NCBI RefSeq assembly: GCF_000494755.1
Contig: NC_022657.1
Coordinates: 6,974,001 to 7,038,000, forward strand
DNA length: 64,000 bases
Reading direction: 5' to 3'
Source of the DNA: Amorphoplanes friuliensis DSM 7358
GTDB taxonomy: Bacteria; Actinomycetota; Actinomycetes; Mycobacteriales; Micromonosporaceae
The notes below the pieces were generated by a model, which had not been told where the DNA came from, did not search any database, and worked only from the letters and a program-made list of their open reading frames with translations. A program made the position numbers and the translations under genes. The number at the start of each line of letters is the position of its first letter. The stretch's first letter is position 1. Below, piece after piece: positions 50,434 to 57,956 of this stretch.

Positions 50434-51440
50434 GCCAGGGCGGCCTTCACCATCGGCACGAACTTCTCGAGGGTGTACGGCGTGCTCAGCACCGAGTTCG
50501 TCGAGAAGGAGTTGACGAGGTCGGCGTCGTCGATGATGAGCAGCCGGCCGTCCTTGGCCGACGGGAGGCTCTGCAGAACGGTGTCCTTCTTGAGCTCCGC
50601 GCCCGCGCCGAGGGCGAAGATGACGGTCAGGTCGGCGTCGAGCAGGCCGACACGCTCCTTGGAGACCTCGGCGTAGAAGTTCGCCGGCTTGAGGTCCTCG
50701 ATCTTCTGGGAGTTCTGGAAGCCGAGCGCCTCCATGAACTGCACCCGGCCGTCGCCACGGGTGTACGCGCCGTACTGACCGCCGAATGCGGCCGCGACGA
50801 CGACACTCTTGCCGGTGAAGTCGGCGTTGGCGGCCTTGGCGTCGGCCAGCAGCTTGTCGTTGGCGGCCACGAGCGCCTCGCCCTCGGACCTGCGGCCCAG
50901 CGCCTCGGCGATCAGCACCGTCTGGTCCTTCAGCGTGGTGCCGTAGGGCTGGGTGCCGGCCGGGCCGGAGAGGGTGGGTGCGAGCTTCTCGAGCTGGTCC
51001 CAGGTGGCCTTCACGTTGTCGCTCTTGGTGAAGGTCACGAGGTCGGGCCGCAGCGTGGCCACACTCTCGAAGTTGATTTCCGGGCCCTTGAGGATCGTGG
51101 GCTTCGCGCCGTTGAGCTTCGGCTGGGCCCACGGGCCGACACCGGTCGGCCAGGCCTGGAACCAGTCGAGGATGCCGACGGGCACCACACCGAGGGCGAG
51201 CAGCACGTCGGCGTCACCCCAGCCGAGCGAGACGACGGTCTTGGGCGCCTCCTCGACGGTCGTGCTGCCGAACTGGTGGGTCACGGTGGCCGGGAAGGTG
51301 CCGCCGGTCGCCGCGGAGGAGCTGCCCGAGCTGGGACTGTCGCTGTCGCTGTCACCGCAGGCGGCGAGAAGTCCGGCGGCCGCGACACCCGCAGCGCCGA
51401 AGAGAAGATTCCGGCGCGAGATGGACGGGTGGGTCGCCAT
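50430..51440 (-). CDS. Iron-siderophore-binding lipoprotein (FecB/FhuD family)
   Basis: A 336-residue substrate-binding protein. The ATG at 51440 (after GGAGG) is preferred to one 12 codons earlier. The N-terminus has SRRNLLFGAAGVAAAGLLAAC, a twin-arginine-like signal combined with a lipobox (LLAAC), so it is probably exported folded and lipid-anchored. The mature part has two lobes joined by a long helix (VSLGWGDADVLLALGVVPVG, NFESVATLRPDLVTF). It delivers ferric siderophore to the two permeases. An IdeR/DtxR-type iron box lies 43 bases upstream of the start, so the four-gene operon should be repressed by iron. Confidence 0.94.
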   Translation of the reverse strand: MATHPSISRRNLLFGAAGVAAAGLLAACGDSDSDSPSSGSSSAATGGTFPATVTHQFGSTTVEEAPKTVVSLGWGDADVLLALGVVPVGILDWFQAWPTGVGPWAQPKLNGAKPTILKGPEINFESVATLRPDLVTFTKSDNVKATWDQLEKLAPTLSGPAGTQPYGTTLKDQTVLIAEALGRRSEGEALVAANDKLLADAKAANADFTGKSVVVAAAFGGQYGAYTRGDGRVQFMEALGFQNSQKIEDLKPANFYAEVSKERVGLLDADLTVIFALGAGAELKKDTVLQSLPSAKDGRLLIIDDADLVNSFSTNSVLSTPYTLEKFVPMVKAALA

Positions 51441-51482
51441 GACGGGCCTCCAATCGGTTATATGAGTGCTGGTCAATGCAAG

Positions 51483-51501
51483 TTAGGCAACCCTCACCTT
51501 A
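51483..51501 (-). promoter_or_regulatory. IdeR/DtxR-type iron box of the siderophore import operon
   Basis: TTAGGCAACCCTCACCTTA matches the 19-base TTAGGTTAGGCTAACCTAA consensus at 13 positions, including both outer TTAGG/CCTnA half-sites. It is centred 52 bases before the binding-protein start, where Fe2+-loaded repressor would block the promoter. Confidence 0.75.
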
Positions 51502-51616
51502 CCGAGGTTGAAAGATCTTGGGAAATGGACGTGCGCGTGCGCACACCCGGTCCCGTTCGGTTACACCTGGGCGAAAACGGGGTGCCCATCCCCCACCTGG
51601 GTACGATCATGGGGTA

Positions 51617-52762
51617 ATGCGTACCCCCCATCAGTCCGTCGACCGGCTCGCCAGCCGCACCGGGGATCCGGCGGGTGCGTCGCCCCTCTCCGCCTCCCTC
51701 CCGCTGTCCGGCTCCGTCGACGACGGTGACCGGCTGGTGGACGTCGTCGACCTGCTCGCGCTGGACGCGTTCGTCACCGGGCGGGAGCCGTACGGCCGCA
51801 CGACCTACCTCGAGAACGTCCGCACCGACGCCGCCCTGACCACCGACGACGCTCGCATCGTGCGCGACGCCGTCGAGGAGGACGGCCACGGACGGCTCTC
51901 CGTCGGCGAAGGCTGGACCCTGCACGTCACCCGCTGGAAGCAGAGCCGCCGCGCCCGCGTGACGGTCACGGCGATCAGCGCCGAGCTGGCCGAGTCCGTG
52001 CTCGCCGTCGCGGTCGACAACGCCGTCGAGGAGCCCGCGCCGGCCGCCGACAGCGTGCCGATCGGCTTCTGGCACTTCGGCCCCCACGGCCCCCGCCGCG
52101 TGCAACGCGAGATCGACGCGGCGCCGTGGGACAAGATCCGCACGAACTACTCGGACCCGGTCGCCCGCACCCTGGAACGCCTGATGGCGATCGACGGCAC
52201 CGCGGTCAACGGCCGCCTCCTGCTGCTGCACGGCGAACCCGGCACCGGCAAGACGACCGCCCTGCGAGCGCTGGCCCAGCAGTGGCGCTCGTGGTGCCAG
52301 GTCGACTGCGTGCTCGACCCCGAACGCCTCTTCGGCGACCCCGCGTACCTGATGAGCGTGGCGCTGGGCAGCGGCGACGACGACGAGCCGCGCTGGCGGC
52401 TGCTCATGCTCGAGGACTGCGACGAGCTGATCAGCGGCGAGGCCAAGGCGGCGGCGGGACAGTCGCTCTCGCGCCTGCTCAACCTCACCGACGGACTCCT
52501 CGGCCAGGGCCGCAACGCGCTCATCGCGATCACCACCAACGAGGACCTGGCGTCACTGCACCCCGCGGTGGTCCGGCCGGGGCGGTGCCTGGCCAGCATC
52601 GAGGTCGGGCGTCTCCCGTACGCGGAAGCGGTGTCCTGGCTCGGCACCCCGGCGGGTGTGGGGCCGGACGGGGCAACCCTGGCCGAGCTCTACGCCCTGA
52701 AGACGGGTGCCCGCCCGGTGACCGTGCCCATGACCTCACCGACGACCGGCATGTACCTCTAG
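51617..52762 (+). CDS. AAA-family ATPase with DUF5925-like N-terminus
   Basis: A 381-residue protein. The N-terminal ~190 residues form an alpha/beta region seen with this ATPase type (DUF5925-like, by recognition). Then comes a AAA core with Walker A LLLHGEPGTGKTTALRAL, Walker B LLMLEDCDELIS, and sensor region NALIAITTNEDLASLHPAVVRPGRC, which resembles bacterial relatives of the BCS1/Vps4-like AAA clade. The substrate is unknown. The ATG at 51617 sits in a stretch where GGGTAC/GTACCC and ATGGGG/CCCCAT could pair and mask the start. It is divergent from the siderophore operon, and its TAG stop shares a CTAG with the convergent TetR gene. Confidence 0.85.
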   Translation: MRTPHQSVDRLASRTGDPAGASPLSASLPLSGSVDDGDRLVDVVDLLALDAFVTGREPYGRTTYLENVRTDAALTTDDARIVRDAVEEDGHGRLSVGEGWTLHVTRWKQSRRARVTVTAISAELAESVLAVAVDNAVEEPAPAADSVPIGFWHFGPHGPRRVQREIDAAPWDKIRTNYSDPVARTLERLMAIDGTAVNGRLLLLHGEPGTGKTTALRALAQQWRSWCQVDCVLDPERLFGDPAYLMSVALGSGDDDEPRWRLLMLEDCDELISGEAKAAAGQSLSRLLNLTDGLLGQGRNALIAITTNEDLASLHPAVVRPGRCLASIEVGRLPYAEAVSWLGTPAGVGPDGATLAELYALKTGARPVTVPMTSPTTGMYL

Positions 52763-53322
52763 ACGATCAAGTCCGCGAGGGTACGCAGGAAGCGGTCCTC
52801 GTCGACGCCGTGGGGATGGCGGCCGGCGTACACGTCAGTGAGCACCCAGTAGTGGCTGAGCGCCGACATCAGCACCGAGGCCAGTGCGGCCGGATCGGGG
52901 TGATCCGGCGACTCCCTCTCCACCCAGCTCGTGAGTGCGCGGTGGACGCGGGCGAGCTCGTGGTCGCGTACCTGGTCGAGAAGGTCGGGGAACGTCGCCA
53001 GATCGCGCAGGAGCAGGCGGTTGACGTCACGCTCCTGATCGAGCCGGCGGAGCCCGGCCCGGGCGACCGCGAGGATCCGCTCGCGGCGCGGGAGATCCGC
53101 GGTCTGCTCCAGGCTCGCGAGCAGGGGTGCGCCCGCCTCGAACTGGCGCCGCAGACCCTCCTCGAGCAAGGCCCGCTTGCTCTTGAAATGCCGGTAGAGG
53201 CCTCCGGCACCGGCCGACAACCCGGCCGCGGCCTCGATCTGCGCGATCGTGGTGGCGTGGTAGCCCTGGCGTCCGAAGAGGCCCATCGCCGCCGCGACGA
53301 TCGCATCCCGCGTGCTGGTCAG
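52759..53322 (-). CDS. TetR-family regulator with probable CTG start
   Basis: A 187-residue TetR regulator if started at the CTG at 53322. From there the protein reads LTSTRDAIVAAAMGLFGRQG, giving a complete first helix before YHATTIAQIEAAAGLSAG. The first ATG (53286) would remove most of helix 1, and no in-frame ATG, GTG or TTG exists further up. The CTG overlaps the upstream reductase stop as CTGA, exactly like the ATGA/GTGA overlaps used throughout this window, with GGAG five bases before it. It is co-transcribed with the F420-type reductase and probably binds the GTAAGTA palindrome at 53721. Confidence 0.8.
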   Translation of the reverse strand: MTSTRDAIVAAAMGLFGRQGYHATTIAQIEAAAGLSAGAGGLYRHFKSKRALLEEGLRRQFEAGAPLLASLEQTADLPRRERILAVARAGLRRLDQERDVNRLLLRDLATFPDLLDQVRDHELARVHRALTSWVERESPDHPDPAALASVLMSALSHYWVLTDVYAGRHPHGVDEDRFLRTLADLIV

Positions 53323-53699
53323 CTCGGCTCCAGGGTCAGCTCGTAGTGGAGAGTGGTCCAGCCCTTGCGCCGGTGCAGCGCGGGCACCAGCCGACCATGC
53401 AGCACCGGGTGCTTGGCGGCAAGCATCCTCCGCACGGGCGCGGCCTCCTCGTCACTCAGCAGGCGGGCGCTCCCTGCTACGGCCGGACCGGTGGGACGCC
53501 CGCGCATCGTGCACGGCGCGACCCGCACCTGCGGGAAGTTGCGCAGCCGCTTGGCCTTGCCGGCCGCGTCGTAGCTGCGGAAATAGGCCCGGCCCGCGTC
53601 CGCCACGATGCTGACCGGCGTGGCGACCCAGCTGCCGTCACGCTTGCGCGTCTCGAGAAGGACGGTCCGCTGCAGCGCGAGGGTGTCAAGGCTGATCAT
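53319..53699 (-). CDS. PPOX-class F420-dependent oxidoreductase
   Basis: A 126-residue split-barrel flavin/deazaflavin reductase: LDTLALQRTVLLETRKRDGS, ATPVSIVADAGRAYFRSYDAAG and KAKRLRNFPQVRVAPCTMRG are the family's strand pattern and cofactor-phosphate-binding residues. The start is the ATG at 53699. It is first in a two-gene operon with the TetR gene whose CTG start overlaps its stop, and a palindromic operator lies 22-41 bases upstream. The likely role is reduction of a xenobiotic or quinone that also acts as inducer (inference). Confidence 0.9.
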   Translation of the reverse strand: MISLDTLALQRTVLLETRKRDGSWVATPVSIVADAGRAYFRSYDAAGKAKRLRNFPQVRVAPCTMRGRPTGPAVAGSARLLSDEEAAPVRRMLAAKHPVLHGRLVPALHRRKGWTTLHYELTLEPS

Positions 53700-53720
53700 G
53701 GCGTACCGCCGATCTCGTGA

Positions 53721-53740
53721 GTAAGTAAGTACCTACTTAC
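53721..53740 (-). promoter_or_regulatory. Palindromic operator of the PPOX-reductase/TetR operon
   Basis: GTAAGTAAGTACCTACTTAC is a 20-base palindrome with one mismatched pair, 22 bases upstream of the reductase start. It also contains the stop codon of the next TetR gene (TAA on the minus strand at 53737-53739). Confidence 0.8.
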
Positions 53741-54315
53741 GAGGCTACTCCGGCCAGCAGGGTCCGCACGAAGGACGTGGCCGCCTTCCCGTCGGTGAGG
53801 CGGCCCGGCCAGCCCATGTGGCCCAGGAAGGCGTGCTGCATGCAGGACCCCACCAGCAGGCCAGCGGCACCGTAGAGATCGGCGTCGGCGCGGATCGTGC
53901 CCGCCTCGACCTCCCGCCGCAGGGTGCGCATCAACGCCTCATTGACCTTGTACGGGCCGGCATCGCGATCACGCAGCTTGTCCTTGTGGGTCTCCAGCAG
54001 TTTGCGGTCCGCGAAGATCGACGCGAGCATCGGGAAGTTGTCGCCGTAGAAGTCGATCAACGCCCGGGCGATCGCGGTGAGCCGGGTCTCGAGGTCGCCG
54101 CTGGTGCGGGCGAGCGCCTCCGCCAGCGCGGTGAACGCCGTGGAGCGTTCACTGAGGACGGCCAGCATCAGGTCAACTTTGTCGATGAAATGTTTGTAGA
54201 GCGTGGCCTCCGTGTAGCCCGCGAGAGCGGCGATGTGCCTGGTCTTGACGTTGGCGAGGCCCTGTTCGCGCATCAGCGAAGCGGCCGCGTCGAGGAGCTT
54301 GTCCCTGGTGGTCAC
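53737..54315 (-). CDS. TetR-family transcriptional regulator
   Basis: A 192-residue TetR regulator: LLDAAASLMREQGLANVKTRHIA then TEATLYKHFIDKVDLMLAVL. GTG start at 54315. It faces an NAD(P)-binding protein gene at 54391, and two long dyads (GGTTAGT...) lie in the 75 bases between them, so it probably represses both. Its stop codon lies inside the operator of the downstream reductase/TetR operon. Confidence 0.92.
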   Translation of the reverse strand: MTTRDKLLDAAASLMREQGLANVKTRHIAALAGYTEATLYKHFIDKVDLMLAVLSERSTAFTALAEALARTSGDLETRLTAIARALIDFYGDNFPMLASIFADRKLLETHKDKLRDRDAGPYKVNEALMRTLRREVEAGTIRADADLYGAAGLLVGSCMQHAFLGHMGWPGRLTDGKAATSFVRTLLAGVAS

Positions 54316-54322
54316 CTTGACA

Positions 54323-54373
54323 GGTTAGTAAACACTCACCACCCTGGAAAGGGTTAGTGAGTGTTTACTAACC
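54323..54373. promoter_or_regulatory. Paired TetR operators in mirror orientation
   Basis: 54352-54373 reads GGTTAGT, eight bases, ACTAACC. 54323-54343 repeats the same element in the opposite direction with one base lost in the second arm. The two share the interior AAACACTC/GAGTGTTT and lie between the divergent TetR and NAD(P)-binding genes. Confidence 0.8.
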
Positions 54374-54390
54374 AGAGGAGGGGCAGGGCT

Positions 54391-55014
54391 GTGAGAATCA
54401 CTGTTTGCGGATCCACCGGGCTCACCGGTGCCGAGATCGTCCGCCGAGCCATCGAGGGAGGCCACGCCGTCACGGCCGTGGCCCGCAGCGAGTTCACCGG
54501 ATTTCCCGCGGGCGTCGAGCTCGTCCGCGCCGACGTCATGGATCCGTCCGCCATCGAACCCGCGGTCGCCGGCAGCGACATCGTCATCTCCGCCCTCGGC
54601 CACCGCCCCGGCCACGACGAGCCGGTCTGCGCACCGGGGGCGGAGTCCATCATCACGGCCATGCGGGCGACCGGGGTGCGGCGGCTCGTCGTCATCACCG
54701 CGTCCGGCCACGTCACCGACTCCCACGACGACTTCCTGACGGCACGGGTCGTAAAGCCGCTCCTGAAACGCTTCCTGCGGGCCTCGTTCACCGACTTCGA
54801 GGCCACGGAGTCCCTGGTCCGCGCCTCGGGGCTGGACTGGACGATCATGCGGCCGCCACGGCTGACGAACGGGTCCTCCAAGGCGTACCGGACGGCCGTC
54901 GACCACACCGTGCGCCGGGGGAATCTGATCGCGCGGACCGACCTGGCCGCGGCGACCCTGGACGCTGCGGCCAACCCAGCCACCATCGGTCACGCGGTGG
55001 CGATCGGCTACTGA
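54391..55014 (+). CDS. NAD(P)H-binding protein (NmrA/SDR-a5-like)
   Basis: A 207-residue Rossmann protein. The GTG at 54391 follows AGGAGGGG and gives VRITVCGSTGLTGAEIVRRA (GxxGxxG motif). DIVISALGHRPG, RRLVVITASGHVTD and LDWTIMRPPRLTNG are the further landmarks of the biliverdin-reductase-B/flavin-reductase-like atypical SDRs. It is under a divergent TetR with two operators. The substrate is unknown. Confidence 0.9.
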   Translation: MRITVCGSTGLTGAEIVRRAIEGGHAVTAVARSEFTGFPAGVELVRADVMDPSAIEPAVAGSDIVISALGHRPGHDEPVCAPGAESIITAMRATGVRRLVVITASGHVTDSHDDFLTARVVKPLLKRFLRASFTDFEATESLVRASGLDWTIMRPPRLTNGSSKAYRTAVDHTVRRGNLIARTDLAAATLDAAANPATIGHAVAIGY

Positions 55015-55514
55015 AACGACAGGATGACCTTGCGGAGCAGGGTGTTGAGCTGCTTCAGCTCGTCCGGGGTCAGCGCCGACAGCAGTTGCTGATCGCGGGC
55101 CATACCGGCGTGGATGTGCCGCTCCCAGGCGGCACGTCCGGCCGGGGTCGGACGGACGATCACCCGCCGGCGGTCCTGCGGCTCCACCTCGCGGGTGATC
55201 AGCTCGGCCTTGGCCAGCCGGTCCAGGCGGGCGGTCATCGCCGCCCGGGTGACGTTCGTGGCCTCGGCGAGCTGCGCCGGCGTGGCCTCGGTCGGGTAGG
55301 GCTGGATCATCAGCGCGTGCAGCGTCGAATAGTCCTCGAAGGTGAAGTCCGCGTCCGGGAAGGCCACGCCGTCACTCCGGCGGGAGCGGCGCAGGATGTT
55401 CTTCATGCGGACGAGGGCACCCTCGACCTCGGGCGCGAAGTCGGTGTTGTCCTCCCAGAACTCCGCCCACCGGGCCACATGGCGGTCTACGTCATCCCTG
55501 GCCTGCTTGGTCAT
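55008..55514 (-). CDS. MarR-family transcriptional regulator
   Basis: A 168-residue MarR regulator with a winged helix (EATPAQLAEATNVTRAAMTARLDRLAKAEL, wing DRRRVIVRPTPAGRAAWERH). It is divergent from an MFS transporter gene at 55584, with a direct repeat of TTAGnnGGTGAAT between them. Regulation of drug or metabolite efflux is the usual role of such pairs. Its 3' end overlaps the convergent NAD(P)-binding gene by seven bases. Confidence 0.92.
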   Translation of the reverse strand: MTKQARDDVDRHVARWAEFWEDNTDFAPEVEGALVRMKNILRRSRRSDGVAFPDADFTFEDYSTLHALMIQPYPTEATPAQLAEATNVTRAAMTARLDRLAKAELITREVEPQDRRRVIVRPTPAGRAAWERHIHAGMARDQQLLSALTPDELKQLNTLLRKVILSFQ

Positions 55515-55542
55515 GCAGCAATGATCTCAGAGCAGCCGATAA

Positions 55543-55572
55543 TTAGCTGGTGAATAGTTAGACGGTGAATTA
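55543..55572. promoter_or_regulatory. Direct repeat in the MarR/MFS divergent promoter
   Basis: TTAGCTGGTGAATA (55543-55556) and TTAGACGGTGAATT (55558-55571) repeat with a 15-base period in an AT-rich stretch between the two starts, so they are likely operator and/or promoter elements. Confidence 0.6.
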
Positions 55573-55583
55573 CATTCTCCGGC

Positions 55584-56807
55584 ATGACGGATTTTCGGCT
55601 GCTGGCGACCGGCATGTCGCTGTCCTGGCTCGGCAACGGCTTCCAGACCGTGGCGCTGGCCGTCGCCGTGCTCGTCGCGGGTGGCGGCGCCGGAGACCTC
55701 GGCCTGGTGATGGCCGCGTCGATCGTGGCGATGCTGCTCTGCACTCTCTTCGGCGGCGTGTGGGCCGACCGGGTGCAGCCGCAGCGGGTGATGGTGCTCT
55801 CCGACGCCGTGCGGTTCGTGGCGACGGCGGGGATCACGGTCATGTTCGGCTCGGGCTCCTACCACCTGCCTGTGCTGTGTGCGCTCGCCGTCGTGTCCGC
55901 GGGGGCGGGCGCCTTCTTCGAGCCGGCGATGACCACCCTCAAGCCGATGCTGGTCAGCGTCGACCGGCGGCAGCACGCCAACGCGACGCTGAGCCTGCTG
56001 AAGACCGGCGCGGCCGTCCTCGGCCCGGCGATCGGCGGTCTGACGGTCGCGCAGTTCGGGGCGACGGCCGGATTTGCGGTGAACGCCGCGAGCTTCCTGG
56101 CGTCGCTGGTGGCCGCCGCTCTGATCCGCGCCCGCGCCGAGCGGGGCATCCGGAGCGGCATGCTGACCGAGCTCGGCGCGGGCTGGCGGGAGATCCGGGC
56201 ACGGGACTGGCTGCTGACCGGTGTGCTCGCGGCGGCGGTCTACCACGTCGCGAACGGCGTGGTGCTGGTGCTGGTGCAGGTGGTGGCGATCGAGCAGCTG
56301 GGCGGCGCCCGCTCGGCCGGCTTCATCGCCGCGGCCGAGGGTCTCGGTGGTGTGGTCGGGGCGACGATCGCGATGCGCTGGCGGCCCGTACGCCTCCTAC
56401 GCGCCGGCGGGTTCACCCTGCTGCTGATGCCGTTCTGGGCGCTGGCCTACGTGTGGCCCGGCCTGCTCACCGCGGTGCTGGCCGGCGCCGTGCTCGGGTA
56501 CGCGGGGCTGACGTTCTTCTCCGTCGCGTGGGACACCGCCCTGCAGGACCACATTCCCCACGGCGTACTGGCCCGGGTGTCCTCGTGGGATCTGCTGACG
56601 TCGTTCCTGGCCATGCCCATCGGCAACGCGCTCGCCGGGCCGCTGTCCGAGGCGTTCGGCATCAACCGGGTGCTGGTCGTGTGCGCGGTGGTCCTGTTCG
56701 GTGCGGGTCTGGCGCCGCTCTTTCTGCGCAGCACCCGCACGCTCACCCGCCGGACGTCACCGGACACCGGCGAGAAAACGCTTGTCGGTGTGCCGGGGAC
56801 CGTGTGA
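55584..56807 (+). CDS. MFS transporter (drug/metabolite exporter type)
   Basis: A 407-residue transporter with twelve predicted membrane segments. LSWLGNGFQTVALAVAVLV is helix 1 and GGVWADRVQPQRVMVLSD is the motif A loop between helices 2 and 3. The layout matches the DHA3-like MFS group (macrolide-efflux type). It is probably controlled by the divergent MarR. The last 51 bases overlap the end of the convergent adenylosuccinate-synthetase-like gene. Confidence 0.92.
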   Translation: MTDFRLLATGMSLSWLGNGFQTVALAVAVLVAGGGAGDLGLVMAASIVAMLLCTLFGGVWADRVQPQRVMVLSDAVRFVATAGITVMFGSGSYHLPVLCALAVVSAGAGAFFEPAMTTLKPMLVSVDRRQHANATLSLLKTGAAVLGPAIGGLTVAQFGATAGFAVNAASFLASLVAAALIRARAERGIRSGMLTELGAGWREIRARDWLLTGVLAAAVYHVANGVVLVLVQVVAIEQLGGARSAGFIAAAEGLGGVVGATIAMRWRPVRLLRAGGFTLLLMPFWALAYVWPGLLTAVLAGAVLGYAGLTFFSVAWDTALQDHIPHGVLARVSSWDLLTSFLAMPIGNALAGPLSEAFGINRVLVVCAVVLFGAGLAPLFLRSTRTLTRRTSPDTGEKTLVGVPGTV

Positions 56808-57956
56808 CTCCAGCACCACGGGCGCGTCGAGCAGGTCGCCGATGCGGGCGGCCCAGTCGCCGGGGCGTTCCAGGTCGCCGGGCCGGGCGCGGTTCAGCAG
56901 AGCCGTGAGCCCGGCCTGGTGACCCAGGTCCTGGAAGGGCCCCGGGACGATGCGGTCCCACCGGGCGCCGTCGAGGTCGTAGGACGTGCAGATCCTCAAC
57001 TGTGGACAGCGCGCGGGTGAGTCCAGGTGCGTTACGGCGAGGGCGTCCACCCCGCCGGCGACCTCGACGGCATAACGGTGGGCGACCGCGTCGAAGTGAC
57101 CGACCCGGAAGCTGCCCTGCCACTCCCCCACGCCGTTGTGCGCCTCGGGCAGATCCAGCGGCGCCTCGGTGACGAACGGGCCGGCGCCGTGCCGGGTCGT
57201 GTACGTCCGCACCACCCCGAGCCGCTCGAACGAAGCACAGAGCGCAGCAACGTTGTCGAAGGTCGTCGTCGACCACGTCGTGTACGGGTGCCACCCGCGC
57301 CACTCGTCGAGCAGCACACCCTGTGCGCCCTCGAAGACGCAACGCCCCCGTTGCAGCAGGCCGTCCAGATAGGACGAGTCGACCACGGACACCAGACGAC
57401 CGAAAGCCGCAAAAACCTCGACGACGTCATCAAGCGGCGCCGACGGAAGGCGACCGTAACAGGACTCGACCTCAGCCAGCCGGGCCCGCAGACGCGCCGG
57501 TGAGAGCACGTCGGAAACCCGTGGGGCGTCGGCGTGGCTCAGGGCGTACGCCATGGTCTCGCCGACCCCCATCCCGCACGAACCGTGCCGGCCGCTGCCG
57601 CGCTGCCGCTCGCGGGCCTGATTGGCCGCACGATGCCACGGAGTGGCGAGCAGCGCGTCACCGTCGACGGTGAGCAGGTGGAACGGGTTGCCGAGGGCGG
57701 CGGCCTCGGCCGCGAGAGCGAGCGGGTCGACGACCACGAACCGCGACAGGTGGGTGGGCACGCCCTGGAACGTGCCCGACCCGAACTGCGCGAAGGTGTG
57801 GTGCCGGCCCTCCGGCGTGACCACGTTGTGGGCGGCCTGCGCTCCCCCGTTGAACCGGATCACCGCGGTGACCGGTTCCGAAGCGCAGAGAGCGTCCACC
57901 ACGGTGCCTTTGCCGGCGTCGCCGTAACCGAGGTCCACCACCGCGACGTGGTTCAC
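56757..57956 (-). CDS. Adenylosuccinate synthetase homologue (divergent PurA-like)
   Basis: A 399-residue protein, last gene of the NrtR/kinase/VWA operon. It matches PurA along its length: nucleotide loop DLGYGDAGKGTVVDAL (PurA has GDEGKG; catalytic Asp13 is kept, the next Glu is Ala14), NGGAQAAHNVV (His43, the catalytic His of PurA), CVFEGAQGVLLDEWRG (PurA EGAQG) and TTRHGAGPFVTE (PurA TTRVGGGPFPTE). It is shorter than the usual ~430 residues and clearly divergent, so it is unlikely to be the housekeeping enzyme of AMP synthesis. It may ligate aspartate or another amine to a purine nucleotide, or only bind IMP/GTP. It overlaps the VWA gene by four bases and the MFS gene by 51. Confidence 0.85.
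   Translation of the reverse strand: MNHVAVVDLGYGDAGKGTVVDALCASEPVTAVIRFNGGAQAAHNVVTPEGRHHTFAQFGSGTFQGVPTHLSRFVVVDPLALAAEAAALGNPFHLLTVDGDALLATPWHRAANQARERQRGSGRHGSCGMGVGETMAYALSHADAPRVSDVLSPARLRARLAEVESCYGRLPSAPLDDVVEVFAAFGRLVSVVDSSYLDGLLQRGRCVFEGAQGVLLDEWRGWHPYTTWSTTTFDNVAALCASFERLGVVRTYTTRHGAGPFVTEAPLDLPEAHNGVGEWQGSFRVGHFDAVAHRYAVEVAGGVDALAVTHLDSPARCPQLRICTSYDLDGARWDRIVPGPFQDLGHQAGLTALLNRARPGDLERPGDWAARIGDLLDAPVVLESHGPRHTDKRFLAGVR

Noticed and set aside
49369-51132. Longer version of the first siderophore permease, starting upstream of 50433
   Set aside because: The extra ~230 residues are the binding-protein gene read in the wrong frame; the GTG at 50433 fits the family length and the GTGA coupling.
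43058-51440. A siderophore or polyketide biosynthetic cluster around the PPTase and the iron transporter
   Set aside because: No NRPS, PKS, NIS synthetase or carrier-protein genes are present; only import and activation functions are seen.
53284-53286. ATG at 53286 as start of the TetR gene
   Set aside because: It truncates helix 1 of the DNA-binding domain, whereas the in-frame upstream sequence encodes that helix from a CTG with a good ribosome-binding site.
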